Below, piece after piece: positions 45,352-57,250 of a DNA stretch of 64,000 bases. The notes below the pieces were generated by a model. The model searched no databases. It worked only from the letters and a program-made list of their open reading frames with translations, and was not told where the DNA came from. The DNA lies in contig CAMGYJ010000005.1 of assembly GCA_946122785.1 (NCBI GenBank), forward strand, positions 86,298,547 through 86,362,546, in the 5' to 3' direction. This DNA is from Linum tenue (Eukaryota; Streptophyta; Magnoliopsida; Malpighiales; Linaceae). The translations under genes were made by a program, and so were the position numbers. Numbering within the stretch: position 1 is the stretch's first letter; every line of letters starts with the position of its first letter.

Positions 45352-48300
45352 TTAACCTTTAAAGTAGGTCGCTACCAACTCAGGGTACTTCTCTCGCATA
45401 CTTGCTTCAGTCTCCCAAGTATCACTCTCACTTCTATGATTCCTCCACACAACCTTCAACATTGGAATTTCCTTCCTACGAAGAGTCTTAATCTGAAAAT
45501 CAACCATCTCAACTGGAACCTCTTCAAATGTCAAATCTGGACCCAACTCAATCTCCTCTGGTTGTATAACATGGGAAGGATCCACTTTGTACCTCTTCAG
45601 CATACTAACATGAAATACATTGTGGATTTGGGACAGCTCTGGAGGCAATGCTAGTTTATATGCCACTGGTCCAATCTTCTCTGTGATTTCATAGGGTCCA
45701 ATATACCGAGGTGCAAGTTTCCCTTTCTTACCAAATCTCATTACACCTTTCCAGGGTGACACTTTGAGAAATACTTTCTCACCAACTTCGAAATTAACTT
45801 CACGCCTATTCATGTCAACATAAACTTTCTGTCGATCTTGAGCCACCCTCAAACGCTCCCTGATTTCCTTAACCTTGTCAACTGTGATCTGAACTACCTC
45901 TGGCCCTGAGATTTGCCTTGCTCCTTCTACATCCCAACATAATGGTGTTCTACACTTCCTCCCATAAAGTGCTTCATATGGTGGAACACCCAAGCTACTA
46001 TGGTACTGGTTGTTGTAAGCAAACTCAATTAAGGGCAAATGGTCAATCCATGATTCCTCCCATTGCATTACACATGATCGAAGTAATTCTTCCAAGGTAA
46101 GGATGGTTCGTTCACTCTGCCCATCTGTTTTAGGATGATAAGCTGAAGTAAAATGCAGTTTAGTTCCCAAGGCATCATGTAAACTTTTCCAAAACCGAGA
46201 TGTGAAGCTCGGGTCTCGATCAGAGACAATAGAAATTGGCACACCATGCCATCTGACGATCTCCTTAATATATAGTTGAGACAAAGTCTCCAGTGATGGT
46301 TTCCATCTAATGGGTAAAAAGTGAGCCGATTTGGTCAGTCGGTCCACAATAACCCATACTGCATCTTTTCCCCTTGATGATGGGAGACCATATACAAAAT
46401 CCATTGTGATTCTTTCCCACTTCCATTCTGGAATTGGAAGTGGTTGCAGTTTCCCTACAGGAGCTTGATGTTCTGCCTTAACTTTCTGACATACCAGACA
46501 TGTGAAAACATGTTCAGCCGCTTCCTTTTTCATCCCACGCCACCAAAAATATGGTTTGATTGTGTGATACATTTTAGTTGCTCCTGGGTGCATAGCATAA
46601 GCAGAAGAATGAGCTTCATCTAGGATCTCTTTCCTCAAATTATCAACATTAGGAACGCATGCCCTTCCATTAATCTTCAACATGCCATCTACCATTTCAA
46701 ATGGGCTTTCTTTTCCTTCCTCAACATCTTGAATGATTTTTGCCAACTCTGGGTCCTCCTTCTGCTTCTCACGAATTTTGTCGTGCAACAAAGGTCGAAT
46801 GTTCAACCGAGCTAGTAACCCTGTTACACCCTCCACTTCCAAATCAACATTCATTGCCCTCAAATCAACCAGATCATTTATATTCTTCTTCCCCTTTCTG
46901 CTTAGGGCATCAGCAACTACATTAGCTTTACCTGGATGGTAATCAATTGTACAATCATAATCTTTTAGAAGTTCAATCCATCTCCTCTGGCGACTATTTA
47001 AATCCTTCTGATCCATAATATACTTCAGGCTTTTATGATCAGTGAGGATTTTAAAAGTCTCACCATACAAATAATGTCGCCAAATCTTGAGAGCAAATAT
47101 CACCGCTGCCAACTCCAAATCATGAGTGGGATAATTTACTTCATGAGGACGCAATTGCCTAGAGGCATATGCAATAACTCTTCCATCTTGAATTAACACA
47201 CAGCCCAATCCTTGATACGAGGCATCACTATACACCACAAACTCTCCCTGATTCGAAGGTAGTGCAAGTACTGGTGCTGTGGTCAATCTCTTCTTCAGTT
47301 CATCAAAACTCTTTTGACATGATTCATCCCAAACATACTTGGTATTCTTCCTCAACAGTTTAGTCAATGGGGCAGCAATTTTGGAAAATCCTTCAACAAA
47401 CCGCCGATAGTAACCAGCCATGCCAAGAAAACTTCTCAACTCAGACACATCTTTTGGTGGAGTCCAACTCACCACTGCTTCCACCTTTTTCGGATCCACC
47501 TCCACCCCTCTTCCAGAAATTACATGTCCCAGAAATATTACCTCCTTCAGCCAAAACTCACATTTTGAGAATTTTGCATATAATTGTTTCTCCCTTAGAA
47601 TTTGCAACACAATTCTAAGGTGATTTTTATGCTCCTCTTCGCTTTTAGAATAGATGAGAATATCGTCTATGAACACAATCACAAACTTATCAAGATATTC
47701 ATGAAAAACTCTGTTCATAAGAGCCATAAATACCGCTGGTGCATTAGTGAGTCCAAAAGGCATTACCAGGAACTCATAATGGCCATATCTTGTTCTAAAA
47801 GCTGTCTTTGAGGTCGCTCCATCTGCCAATTTCAGTTGATGGTACCCGGACCTCAAATCAATCTTAGAAAAGACTGATGCACCCTGCAATTGATCAAACA
47901 AGTCATCTATTCTTGGGAGGGGATAACGATTCTTCACTATTGCTTTATTCAACCTCCGGTAGTCAATGCACATTCTCATGGAGCCATCTTTCTTCTTGAC
48001 AAACAAAACCGGTGCACCCCAAGGTGAGATGCTAGGTCGAATAAACCCCTTGTCTAGCAATTCTTGCAATTGTTCTTTAAGCTCCTTCAGCTCAATTGGT
48101 GCCATTCTATATGGTGCCATTGAAATTGGTGTTGTGCCATGTACCAATTCAATATCAAACTCCACTTCTCTTTCTGGTGGAAGGCCGGGAAGTTCTTCGG
48201 GGAATACATAAGGAAACTCCCTTACCACCTCTACATCCTCAACCTTCTTATCATTTACAACAGTAACTTGAGCAAGAAAGGCTTCACAACCTTCCTTCAC

Positions 48301-48753
48301 TAATCGAAAAGCTTCCAAGGCAGAAAGAAAACCATGAGTCTCCTTTTTCTTAATGCCTCGGAATACAACAGGACCTTTATCTGGTGTGTTGAATAACACT
48401 TCTTTCTTTTGACAATCCACAACAGCTCCATGTGTTGCCAGAAAGTCCATCCCAAGGATGACATCGAATTCATCAAAAGGTAGCAGAATTAAATCTGCTG
48501 CTAGGAAAGCTCCTTCCACACAAATGAAGGAACTTCTAATAACCGAGTCTACCTTCAAGGTATCTCCCACAGGTGTTTTAACACATAAGGTATAACCTAG
48601 CTTATCTGGAAGTAAGCGTAGCATATGTGCAAATGTATATGACATGAATGAGTGAGAGGAACCAGTATCGATCAAAGCATATAATTGCTTGCCAAGGATA
48701 TAAAGCATACCAGTCACAACTTCTAGTGCCACTTCTGCCTCACCTCGAGTCAT
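45352..48753 (-). CDS. Chromovirus pol polyprotein (1133 aa, intact)
   Basis: Domains in order: aspartic protease with DTGSSHSFM (about residue 33) and the flap-like block [14 protein letters not shown]; reverse transcriptase with [34 protein letters not shown] and catalytic FIDDILIYS; RNase H with [13 protein letters not shown] and ADALSRK; integrase with an HHCC finger ([17 protein letters not shown]) and DDE core ([18 protein letters not shown]); the GPY/F-like [10 protein letters not shown]; and a C-terminal chromodomain-like tail ([16 protein letters not shown]). No internal stop or frameshift is seen, so it could encode active enzymes. It normally follows gag in one frame; here its ATG overlaps the gag stop as ATGA. 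Confidence 0.93.
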   Translation of the reverse strand: MTRGEAEVALEVVTGMLYILGKQLYALIDTGSSHSFMSYTFAHMLRLLPDKLGYTLCVKTPVGDTLKVDSVIRSSFICVEGAFLAADLILLPFDEFDVILGMDFLATHGAVVDCQKKEVLFNTPDKGPVVFRGIKKKETHGFLSALEAFRLVKEGCEAFLAQVTVVNDKKVEDVEVVREFPYVFPEELPGLPPEREVEFDIELVHGTTPISMAPYRMAPIELKELKEQLQELLDKGFIRPSISPWGAPVLFVKKKDGSMRMCIDYRRLNKAIVKNRYPLPRIDDLFDQLQGASVFSKIDLRSGYHQLKLADGATSKTAFRTRYGHYEFLVMPFGLTNAPAVFMALMNRVFHEYLDKFVIVFIDDILIYSKSEEEHKNHLRIVLQILREKQLYAKFSKCEFWLKEVIFLGHVISGRGVEVDPKKVEAVVSWTPPKDVSELRSFLGMAGYYRRFVEGFSKIAAPLTKLLRKNTKYVWDESCQKSFDELKKRLTTAPVLALPSNQGEFVVYSDASYQGLGCVLIQDGRVIAYASRQLRPHEVNYPTHDLELAAVIFALKIWRHYLYGETFKILTDHKSLKYIMDQKDLNSRQRRWIELLKDYDCTIDYHPGKANVVADALSRKGKKNINDLVDLRAMNVDLEVEGVTGLLARLNIRPLLHDKIREKQKEDPELAKIIQDVEEGKESPFEMVDGMLKINGRACVPNVDNLRKEILDEAHSSAYAMHPGATKMYHTIKPYFWWRGMKKEAAEHVFTCLVCQKVKAEHQAPVGKLQPLPIPEWKWERITMDFVYGLPSSRGKDAVWVIVDRLTKSAHFLPIRWKPSLETLSQLYIKEIVRWHGVPISIVSDRDPSFTSRFWKSLHDALGTKLHFTSAYHPKTDGQSERTILTLEELLRSCVMQWEESWIDHLPLIEFAYNNQYHSSLGVPPYEALYGRKCRTPLCWDVEGARQISGPEVVQITVDKVKEIRERLRVAQDRQKVYVDMNRREVNFEVGEKVFLKVSPWKGVMRFGKKGKLAPRYIGPYEITEKIGPVAYKLALPPELSQIHNVFHVSMLKRYKVDPSHVIQPEEIELGPDLTFEEVPVEMVDFQIKTLRRKEIPMLKVVWRNHRSESDTWETEASMREKYPELVATYFKG

Positions 48754-49313
48754 TGCATAAACCCTCGGTGCTCCCTGTGCAAGTATCTCATCTTCTTCTT
48801 ATGCTCAGTATCCGCCAACCCATCTTCAAAGTAGAGTAATCGAACAAACTTGATGGTGTACTCAGTAACTGTCATATTCTCCTGCTTAAGGTTGGCGAAT
48901 TCATTATTCTTTGCCCTGATAAAAGCTTCGGGAAGAAACTCTGTCTTAAAGGCCTTCAGGAACTCCTCCCAGGTGAACTGAACTCGTTCACCATTAACTC
49001 TAGAGACTGAGGACCACCAGCTCCTCGCGTACCCCTTTAGGAGAAAAACAACATATTGTACTTTTTCCTCTGGGGTTGCATAAAGATACTCAAACACATC
49101 TTCCATCTCCCTCAACCACTCTACCACAGCATCCGGACTCACATCTCCTTTAAAGTCCCTACCACCCAAACTCTTCATCTTTGCATAGTCTAATACTGGG
49201 GGTCTTGCATCAACCGCCCCTACTCCTCTCGACTGGTCAGTAGGAACATTATGACAACTTCCGTGCGAGCTACAAGGAAATATTGGCCTTAGATTGATCC
49301 ACACAAAATTCAT
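48750..49313 (-). CDS. Chromovirus gag, C-terminally deleted (187 aa)
   Basis: Contains the retrotransposon gag capsid-like domain ([65 protein letters not shown]). After [11 protein letters not shown] it jumps out of frame into the segment just before protease and ends REHRGFMQ. The CCHC nucleocapsid knuckle expected there is missing. Related elements run 300 residues or more before protease, so a deletion removed the gag C terminus and split gag from pol. The same deletion is in all three gag copies of the window. Confidence 0.85.
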   Translation of the reverse strand: MNFVWINLRPIFPCSSHGSCHNVPTDQSRGVGAVDARPPVLDYAKMKSLGGRDFKGDVSPDAVVEWLREMEDVFEYLYATPEEKVQYVVFLLKGYARSWWSSVSRVNGERVQFTWEEFLKAFKTEFLPEAFIRAKNNEFANLKQENMTVTEYTIKFVRLLYFEDGLADTEHKKKMRYLHREHRGFMQ

Positions 49314-49554
49314 TCTTCACCAAATCTCTCACTTGGTTAAACCAAAATTTTCCCAAAATAATTACTTGAAAACAAATAAGTTCAAAACTCAATTTTGAAA
49401 ACCATGATGCAGGTAATTTCATCCAACATACAAATACACATAATCATGTCAAACTCAATTCCCAGTTTAAGTCATTATGGGGCACTCCCCTCCTTAGGAG
49501 TGTTTAACCTCCGATAGGGTATAGTACGCCATAACAACAAAAAGAGGGAACCGG

Positions 49555-49566
49555 GCTCTGATACCA
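49555..49566 (-). other. Chromovirus primer binding site
   Basis: On the minus strand, TGGTATCAGAGC complements the initiator-Met tRNA 3' end, three bases from the 5' LTR. Confidence 0.9.
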
Positions 49567-49569
49567 AAC

Positions 49570-51889
49570 TGTAACACCCTACCCTATACGTATTACCTAA
49601 TCATATTGTTCATACAATTGCAGTGGAAATAATCTCGGGTGTTACATTAATTATCAAAATTTACCCAAATAAAATTTCGACATGAATTACTCGCGTAATG
49701 GGCTAACAGTTCTTCCATCTAATCCTGCAAAATAATTCATCTAAAATCCATGCATTCATAGACAAGCATATACACTCACTGCCATACGCATTGGCTTTTC
49801 ATAGCCATAGTCACAGTTTCATGTTACACAACTGCATACTATACTGATACATGCCATAATCGTAACAACTTACATAATTACACAAATATACACATATCAT
49901 AAACTTTCCACACCTGTGGATATCTCACACTACATCAGAAGCTAGTATGCACATGAAAAACGTTCTCAAAACATTTTACAAAAAGGTGTGGATCACTGGC
50001 CAAAATCCCGAGTAGTAGTCCAAGCACAGAATAGTTGAAGACCATACCTCATTTTGCCTTCAACTCTTGCTAAGCTCCCACCTAACCCTTATCTACTGCT
50101 GTTGCTGATAATCTGCTTACACATGGCATAAGCCTAGAAAAAGGATAAAGAGGGTCAGCTCATAGCTGAGTGAGATAATCATAGCATCGTGAGTTCATAA
50201 CAAAGCATACCCCTATCATACATCTAGCAAACAAGCCAAAGCACTAGGATCAGACCTCAGCCATCCGACATCCCAATAGGCAAAAGACTCAATCACCTTG
50301 ACTTATGCATATGCGTCTTATCATGTTTTACTTATAGCGTCTGGCTACTCCCATGCTAATAACTCTCCCGGGAAACATACCCCACATCCCGTCGGATGTA
50401 GTCATACATACCCCAACATCCCGTCGGATGTGGTCATACATACCCCACACCACTATGGGTGTAGTCATACCCCGACACCACTCTGGGTGTGGTCATATCT
50501 CGTAAGAAATCTTCAGTCACCACCACAAGAGAGGTGTGACTATCATACATATCATAATAGAGTAATAGCATAGGGAGCCCTAATTACTATGTAGTTGACC
50601 GTGAGACCACAACACTCATATTTGGTATCCTTATACATGATTCATATCTCATCTTGCTTAATCATAATTCATTACGTGCACATGTACTTGACCTGGCCAT
50701 AATTGGCTCAACATAGGTAAACCAGGATTCGTATAATTGCACTTCATCGGGATAAACCCTCGTGCAAGTCATCCTCCTTAAATATCATAATATCACCATG
50801 AGATATATATTTTCCCACTTGTACATCCAAATACATCAATCATGAATGTCATAGCCAATCACCTTTTCGAACCATCATAAGGCATATCAACAGTCAAGCC
50901 CACAATTTGCAACATATACGAAATCATCAACATAAACAAGGTTCATATCGATTAGGGCAAGTCAATAATATCATACAGCAATCCAGGGTTCAACATATAG
51001 CACAAAAGTTCATACACCCCTAATCATGCCATTCTAGTTCACCTAGGTCAATTCCAAGCATCAACATAATTATCGTGATACGACAAACCCGGTATGCCGT
51101 GCTAATCCCTCACCAGTTCTGGTAGTTCAAACACCGGTTTAACCTTCCCGTACTAAAACGTCAATTTCAGGAACGAACCCCGAATTAAAATCCGAGACCG
51201 TCCTAATATCCCCTGCAGTATCCCCGTCGATATTAGTTCTAGGCCCCGGGTCAAATTCTTGATAAAAACACATCAAACCCTGGCCGGAGCTAAATTCAGC
51301 GGTTTGGACCCCGGCCTAAATAATAGCCGAAATTCATGGATTAAAACTAGAGGATTGATTACCTCGCTGCAGGAAGCTCGTATATGAAATTTGGGCTCAA
51401 TCCGGCTTCCGGATACTCCGAAACCCTAATTTGGCTTATCGGGAATTCAAGAAATTCCTCATCCAAAAACTCGTTTTAAAGCTCTAAATCGATAAGTCAC
51501 GATGTATAGATGAATTAGGCATTACTTACGGGATTTTTGGATCAGTGTAGCTCAAGAATCGAGCTACGGAAATTTTCCCCGAGCTCCCCTGTGCGCGACT
51601 GTTGTCGCTCTGTTCCCTCGGTTCTTTCTCGGTGGAGAAAATGGAAAAAGATGATGGGGATGATAATTAAAGTAATGGACCGGGGGGAAAGTTTATATAT
51701 ATATGCCGGCCGCTTAATTAATATATATATATATATAATTATTTATATATATATATATATAATTAATACGTATACTTATCCGATCTATCGATAATCCGAT
51801 TTTCGTCGAAATACTATCAAAACACTCGATTTTAAATCGCGAACTTTCTAGCGATCGAAATATGGATTTTGCCGGAACGGGATGTTACA
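49570..51889 (-). repeat. Chromovirus LTR (5' LTR of the complete element)
   Basis: Near-identical partner of the 42,776 LTR. Its hairpin array is at 50,384-50,500 and its AT tract near 51,720-51,765, a few units shorter. Confidence 0.9.
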
Positions 51890-52154
51890 ATCCTCCCCTC
51901 CTTAAAAGATTTCGTCCCCGAAATCTAACATTGAGTTGTACCCTTAGTCCGCTTATTTACCCTTGACATGGTCTATTGTAGATAAACCATTACCTAACTC
52001 TTAGGTTAGGCGATTCATAACATAGAAAGTAACACATAACACCTCAAGTTCCCATGTTTAGGTTTCAAAAACCTATACTGGGCTATCACAACAAAAGCAC
52101 ATCAACAAGTTCAAAACATAACTTACTAAGCAAGATTGTTAACCTTTAAAGTAG
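51890..52154 (-). repeat. Chromovirus polypurine tract and pol 3' flank, truncated
   Basis: Repeats the 45,103-45,367 interior end and stops at the pol stop-codon region. It is the 3' end of a third element whose body has been lost or replaced by other sequence. Confidence 0.85.
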
Positions 52155-52178
52155 TTCCCATGTTTAGGTTTCAAAAAC

Positions 52179-53109
52179 GCCCGTGTTTTTGCCTGCTCGG
52201 GTATGAGTCTGTTTTCTGCGAATTTTAGAGGGGAAGAGCTGGGTTTGGGATCCCAAACACCCAAGGGACGAACCAAAGAGAGAGTTAGATTTGAGGGCAA
52301 TCTTGGATTGGAATTAGAGGATTTATTCGCCTTGGAAGCTTGAGGAACAACCCCGGACTTGAAGACTTATCATCTGAAGATTCTTACTGCAGTCTCTCTC
52401 TTCTCTATGGAGTAACTTCCCTTCTCTTAGGTTTTGATTAACCCTAGCCATGTTTGTTTGATTGGTTGATTGTATGAGTACTCTTATTTGTTAATCTTGA
52501 GTTCATATTCAGTCTATGCATGTTTTCATGATTCAATTCTGCTTTAGTTGAGATTATTGATTCTGCTTTGATCCTATGAGAGCGAATACCTGATTAGGCC
52601 AATAAAGCACCATGTATAGATAGTATTGGATCAATTGCTTTAGTCGAGGGTTGATTCACTGCTTTGTATCGATTGAGAACCTCATTCGATAGAGGGAGTC
52701 AGCTCAGAATGCCTTGATCGATTGTTCTAGAGAAGGATACGTCCCTATAGGCAATTAACTCAAGAGGGCCTTGTTCCTTTAGTCGAGACTCAAGGTCTAG
52801 TTAAGGATTCTCCTCTTTGTGAATGAAAGTGAAACAGCTTAGAGATCATCAACCATTAATCTGGCTAGTGGCTAGGGGGAATCATACCTAAGTGAGTTCC
52901 AACCTGTAATTAGATTAACTTTAACTGTAGTTTGCTAGAGTAGTTTTAGTTTTTCTATCTTACTATGGTTTGCTAGATAATGAACTGAAGCTGAGTAATA
53001 GTAACTCTAGAGACCCGTGGATTCGATATTTATTACTTGAGCCACTATACTGCAGTCCCTTTCATTGGTTACACTTTGCCTTTGTTAGGAGTTGTGTCAT
53101 AGCGAGTCA
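52179..53109 (+). repeat. Diverged T1-like LTR, 5'-truncated
   Basis: Matches the last 0.9 kb of the T1 LTR with frequent substitutions (shared GGATCCCAAACACCCAAGGG; ends TAGCGAGTCA). No primer site follows, so it is a truncated or solo piece. Confidence 0.8.
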
Positions 53110-53111
53110 AT

Positions 53112-53247
53112 AGGCTCCCAAACCCATGGGGACCTCTTGGAGACATTCCACAGTCACCCTCATTCCACGGTCATGGAACTGGCTCCCAAACCCATGGGTA
53201 CCTCTTGGAGGCATTCCACAGTCACCCTCATTCCACGATCGTGGAAC
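53112..53247. repeat. Two tandem 68 bp units with palindromes
   Basis: Units start GGCTCCCAAACCCATGGG and end near TTCCACGGTCATGGAACT. The second holds TTCCACGATCGTGGAA (53231-53246), a perfect 16 bp palindrome; the first has two mismatched positions in the centre. Confidence 0.85.
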
Positions 53248-53706
53248 TCAAAGCTATGCACGTGGAATTTTACCCTCGTTGACTATATTTATCATTTCTC
53301 CCTCAATTGTTAACCAAATCGATTGATCTGTTTTCCTATTTAACCTAGATTCACATGGCTACAACATATCAAATTTCAAACAATTGGGAGCGATGGACTG
53401 GAGTCGGAAGTCAATTCAAGTTGCAAATTCAAAACAAATTATGCACAAGTGATCATATAACCATGATTGAATTACACACATACACCCCTTCAATTCTACC
53501 ATGGATCATGTTCAGTTATGCTTAATTACTTGGAATAATGATAGATCATTATCAGAGATTCACAAAAAACCTTGATACCAACCTCATAACTATCATCTTC
53601 CCTCTAATTTCCTCCATACTCCACCAAATGAACCAAAAACCGGTTTTAGGAAACTTCCTTCATCTATCCCCCACAACTAACTTAAATCATCTTCCTCTAG
53701 CCTTAT
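53248..53706. other. Unassigned DNA left of T2
   Basis: AT-rich sequence without recognisable coding homology or repeat ends. It supplies the T2 target repeat CTTAT at its right edge. Confidence 0.4.
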
Positions 53707-55171
53707 TGATTCGGGCCTAATTGTACACTTTTATCCCCGTTTCTCTTTGATATTTGTTGCAATTGAGCTAAAAAAGGGTGGTTTTACGCTAGGTTGCTTG
53801 TGTTTTAGCATGTTTCAGGATCCAACAGGTGAAACCACCCCCGGAGTCAAAAGTTGGAAGAAAAGGAGCAAAAAGGAGGAAAGAGCCTGTGTTCAAGGTC
53901 TTACAGGACCGTAAACTGGAGCCAAAATCCGTGAACCGCGAAGCGTCCAGGGCGAATTCGAAGATTACTGACGCATAGTGAGTTCACGGTCGCTAAGACC
54001 GTGAACTCTAAACACAAATCGTGAACCGTGGATGTGAAGCAGTGCGTTTTGGTCTCAACACTGAGTTCACGGATGCGTTTCAATGTTCACGGCCGTGAAC
54101 TGAGGTCTAAGACCATGAACTACTCAACGCGTCCTTGAACTAAGACCGTGAATTGCTCAATGCGTCCTTGAACTAAGACCCTGAACTGATCAACGCGTCC
54201 TTGAACTCTGCTCTAAGACCTTGAACTGAGCCTAATTTGGGTATAAAAGGAGAGGGGAGCTGAAGGAGAAGGGGAAGCTGGTTTTTGGGGAGAAGAATTG
54301 GTCTCTCTCTCTAGAAACTCACTCTTTTCTCTTGGGTGTTGTAGATCCCTAACTAATACTTTGTAATTACTTGTTTAGATTGAATGATTGTCATTGGGTA
54401 TTGTTTAATTCAATGATTGAGGTATTATTCATGTTGATTATGCATGTTTGTGCTTAGCAAGCTAGGGGTTGTCCATGTTTTGTGCTTAGCATCCTTAGGT
54501 TTGTGTATTTTGGTGCTTAGCAACCTAAGGATTGTGCATAATTGTGCTTAGCAACCTTAGGTTTGTGCATGTTGGTGCTAGCAATCTAATTAGCCACCTT
54601 AACCTAGCTTAAAGAGGAAAATCCCCCTTCCAAAGGAGACTCAATCGAGTTGATTTTCCTTCAGCTTTTTAAGCCACCTAACTAGGTTAATTTAGGGCAA
54701 CCCTCAATGTTTAATTAAGCAAATCGGTTAATTTCGATCGAGCCGTCCGACCTTTGAGTTGAGTGAGGGAGTAAGTCAACTACCGATTGCCTAAACTGAG
54801 AGGGCCGAGTGACACGGCCATAATGTTCACCTCGGTTTAGCAATTGAGATTGTGGTCAACGGCCATATATGCATCCCTCTGCGGTTCGCGGTTACCTAGC
54901 CCATAGCAATCGTTTCAATCCAACGAGACACGTTAGCTAGTTAGGGGGAAGCTCCCTTAGTTAGACTTTTCCTTGATAGTTTAGTTTGTAGCTTTCTTAG
55001 TTTTAAAACCCAAAACTGTTTTGCTAGATAACAACTTAAGCGATTGAAGTAGGGGTACATGGATCGGCCCGGGTTGACAATTTAAATACTTGCTCTATAC
55101 TGCACCCGGCTAGAGTTTAAAAATTTGGGCTCTAGTCGGGATTAATTTGTGGTGTAGTTTCGTGCGAGTCA
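53707..55171 (+). repeat. T2 left LTR
   Basis: 1465 bp. Palindromic GTTCACGG/CCGTGAAC words fill about 53,880-54,240, including GTTCACGGCCGTGAAC (54085-54100). It lacks about 165 bp between two CT-runs that the right LTR keeps. Confidence 0.88.
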
Positions 55172-55177
55172 AGTTTT

Positions 55178-55195
55178 TGGAGCCGTTGCCGGGGA
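55178..55195 (+). other. T2 primer binding site
   Basis: TGGAGCCGTTGCCGGGGA, six bases (AGTTTT) after the LTR, as in T1. One position departs from the tRNA-Asp complement. Confidence 0.75.
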
Positions 55196-55367
55196 ACCTT
55201 ACGGTCTGTTATCCAGAAAAGGTCGCTTAGTGTTACTTTAGAATTTTAAATCTTGCCTTTTTGTTTGTGTTTTGTGTTGTGTTTTGTTTACCCACTCTTA
55301 GTCTTGAAGGTTGGTTTGTGTTTGTTTGATTTTCTTTTTGTGTTTTTGTTTGTGTAGGTTATGAATC

Positions 55368-56994
55368 ATGGACCCCAATGGCTTCTACAATATGTGGGGG
55401 TATCCACAACCACCCTAATAGGGGTACCCCGGAGCTTCACAGGACGATCAAAATGGGGGAAGCCAAGGATCCGGGTTCTATTACCAACCCCCCTTCCAAG
55501 ACGAACAACAATACCATTGGGGGTATGAAGAGGCTTCCCCATATCAAGAAGATTCCCACCACAACTTGAGAAGAAATCCAAGTTGGAGTTGGCCATGGAG
55601 GCCTTCATGGGACAATCATCAAGACCATGTGCCACTCCACAACCGGAGCCAAAGAGAAACTGGGAGCTCATGGTGGAGAAATTTTCCCGGGGTACCGACG
55701 AGGGATGCTCCAACTTGGACCTTCCCATCACCGGCCATATCGATTCAACCTTTCTTCGGGAATAGGAGGAGCTCCTTCGACGCACGAAGAGTCGAGGAGA
55801 GCTTATTGAGCAAGCATGTGCACAACTTGCTCACAATCGTCTCCTACCATTGGAAGAAAGAGAGGAAGTCGAAGAGGCGAGCCATGATGATTTTGGAAGA
55901 ACGAGCTCCGGCATGGATTTCCAACCCCTCCCTCCTACCGGTTTGACACTAGAAGAGAAAGTGGCACGAGCTTGTGCAAGCTATCGCCTCTCATTATTGG
56001 AGGAGAACAAGGAGGCTGAAAGGGCGAGCAATGACAACCGTGTGGAGCAAGAAGAACTCACCCCAGAGAGCTCTCGTGGTGAGGATGAACAAGAAGGTTT
56101 CATTGATGACTCCCATCACTTTCCCCTTTCCGAAAGCAACTTTGAAGACCAAGACACGAGTGTTGAGGAGCAAGAGAATCCTTTCTATGATCTTGCATGG
56201 TACCTTGCCCTCCAAACCGTGCTTGAAGACATGAAAGGGAAGGAGAAAGAAGAGGGTGAAAAAAGGAAGATGAAGAGGAAAGCCTAGAGGATGAATTGGA
56301 ACGATCTGAAGTTGTCACGGATGGCCACTGTGCTGCTCGAGACATGGAATGTCCTCTTGAGGAAGCCGCCACTCTTCCACATTTTACCCCAAGCCTTGAA
56401 GAGGAAGTTTTGAATGAGGAGATGAGTGTCGATTCAATCGAAGACATAGCTTGGAGACTCGCTATTCAACGCTTGCTTGTGGAAGAACGAGGAAAGATGA
56501 TGAAAGAAGAGGTTGAAGAGGAGGAAGCGAGCATTAAAGAGGAGGAAGATCTTGAGTGTTTCCAAAGGGAGGAAATTGATGAAGAAGGAAGGGAGGTTGA
56601 AGAAGAAAAAGAAGGTTCAAGTGGAGTCCAAGATGAGGACGAGGTCGAGTTTGATGAAGCATCCACAATTTACGAGGGCTATGAAAGCTTTCCACCCGAC
56701 CTCGATGCGCTTTTGGAGAAGGACCCATTTGTGGCTCTTTGCCAAGCCAAGACCGAACCATCGGCGATCCCTCTTGGTGGATGCGATGGAAACCAATCGA
56801 GTTTGCACTACATGGTATGGGGCAAAGAGAAGAAAGAAGAAGGAAAGTAGAAGAGGTCTCGTGGGTGGAGCCTCAAAGCCACTCAAGTTCACGAACCCTC
56901 AATCATGGACTCGTCTAATGCACGTGACTTGAGACATCACCTCACCGAAGAGAACCTTAACTACAAGGAGGTTCTTGGGTGGACCGAAACTTGA
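55368..56994 (+). pseudogene. Broken T2 relative of the T1 acidic ORF
   Basis: It starts MDPNGFYNMWGYPQPP, then two stop codons, then an in-frame Gln/Tyr/Gly-rich stretch like T1. Later parts lie in open blocks at 55,850-56,287 (acidic, with EEQENPFYDLAWYLALQTVL) and 56,296-56,850 (EDIAWRLAIQRLLVEE, then KDPFVALCQAKTEPSAIPLG and LHYMVWGKE). They end with ARDLRHHLTEENLNYKEVL and GWTET. The DLAWYLALQ/DIAWRLAIQ block occurs twice here and once in T1 (EIAWQLALQSVLEE), so T2 has an internal duplication. Stops and frameshifts make it a pseudogene. Confidence 0.75.
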
Positions 56995-57020
56995 GGAGCA
57001 ACTACCGGCTCATGATGTTA

Positions 57021-57047
57021 CAGAAGCGCTTAGTGGGAGGCAACCCA
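57021..57047 (+). other. Conserved post-ORF hairpin motif of T2
   Basis: GAAGCGCTTA then GTGGGAGGCAACCCAT, matching the T1 motif at the same distance (about 27 bp) after the ORF stop while surrounding bases differ. Confidence 0.55.
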
Positions 57048-57237
57048 TCTACCATCGGTTTCTTTGATTTCCGCTCCAATAAGAAGACCGTTGAAGAGAT
57101 TTTGGTGGTGTTATGGACGTGACCACGCTCTTCTGGAGCTCACCCGCCCTCCGCTCCCGAGCAAAATCATTCACACCTTGGCCGGTAACATCGTTCTATC
57201 CCCTTCTTTTATGCCATTAAGGGCAATGTCGAGCTTA

Positions 57238-57250
57238 AGTGTGGGGGTAG
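57238..57250 (+). other. Internal polypurine-tract-like sequence of T2
   Basis: AAGTGTGGGGGTA matches the 3' tract core (58,825-58,837) and lies 1.6 kb before it. Confidence 0.5.

Larger units (their letters stand above)
42776..51889 (-). mobile_element. Near-complete Tekay-like chromovirus
   Basis: Two LTRs of 2327 and 2320 bp bound a 4.47 kb interior on the minus strand with gag and a full pol. The primer site TGGTATCAGAGC and the polypurine tract AAGGAGGGGAGGAT are in place. The LTRs differ at only about ten positions plus AT-repeat length, so the copy is young. Both outer flanks are further interior sequence of the same family, so no target repeat can be read. Pol order (protease, RT, RNase H, integrase, chromodomain-like tail) assigns it to Ty3 chromoviruses; the tail resembles the Tekay/Del clade. 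Confidence 0.9.

Noticed and set aside
45349..48211. Plus-strand ORFs opposite the chromovirus pol
   Set aside because: They are shadows of a clear, domain-complete minus-strand pol frame.
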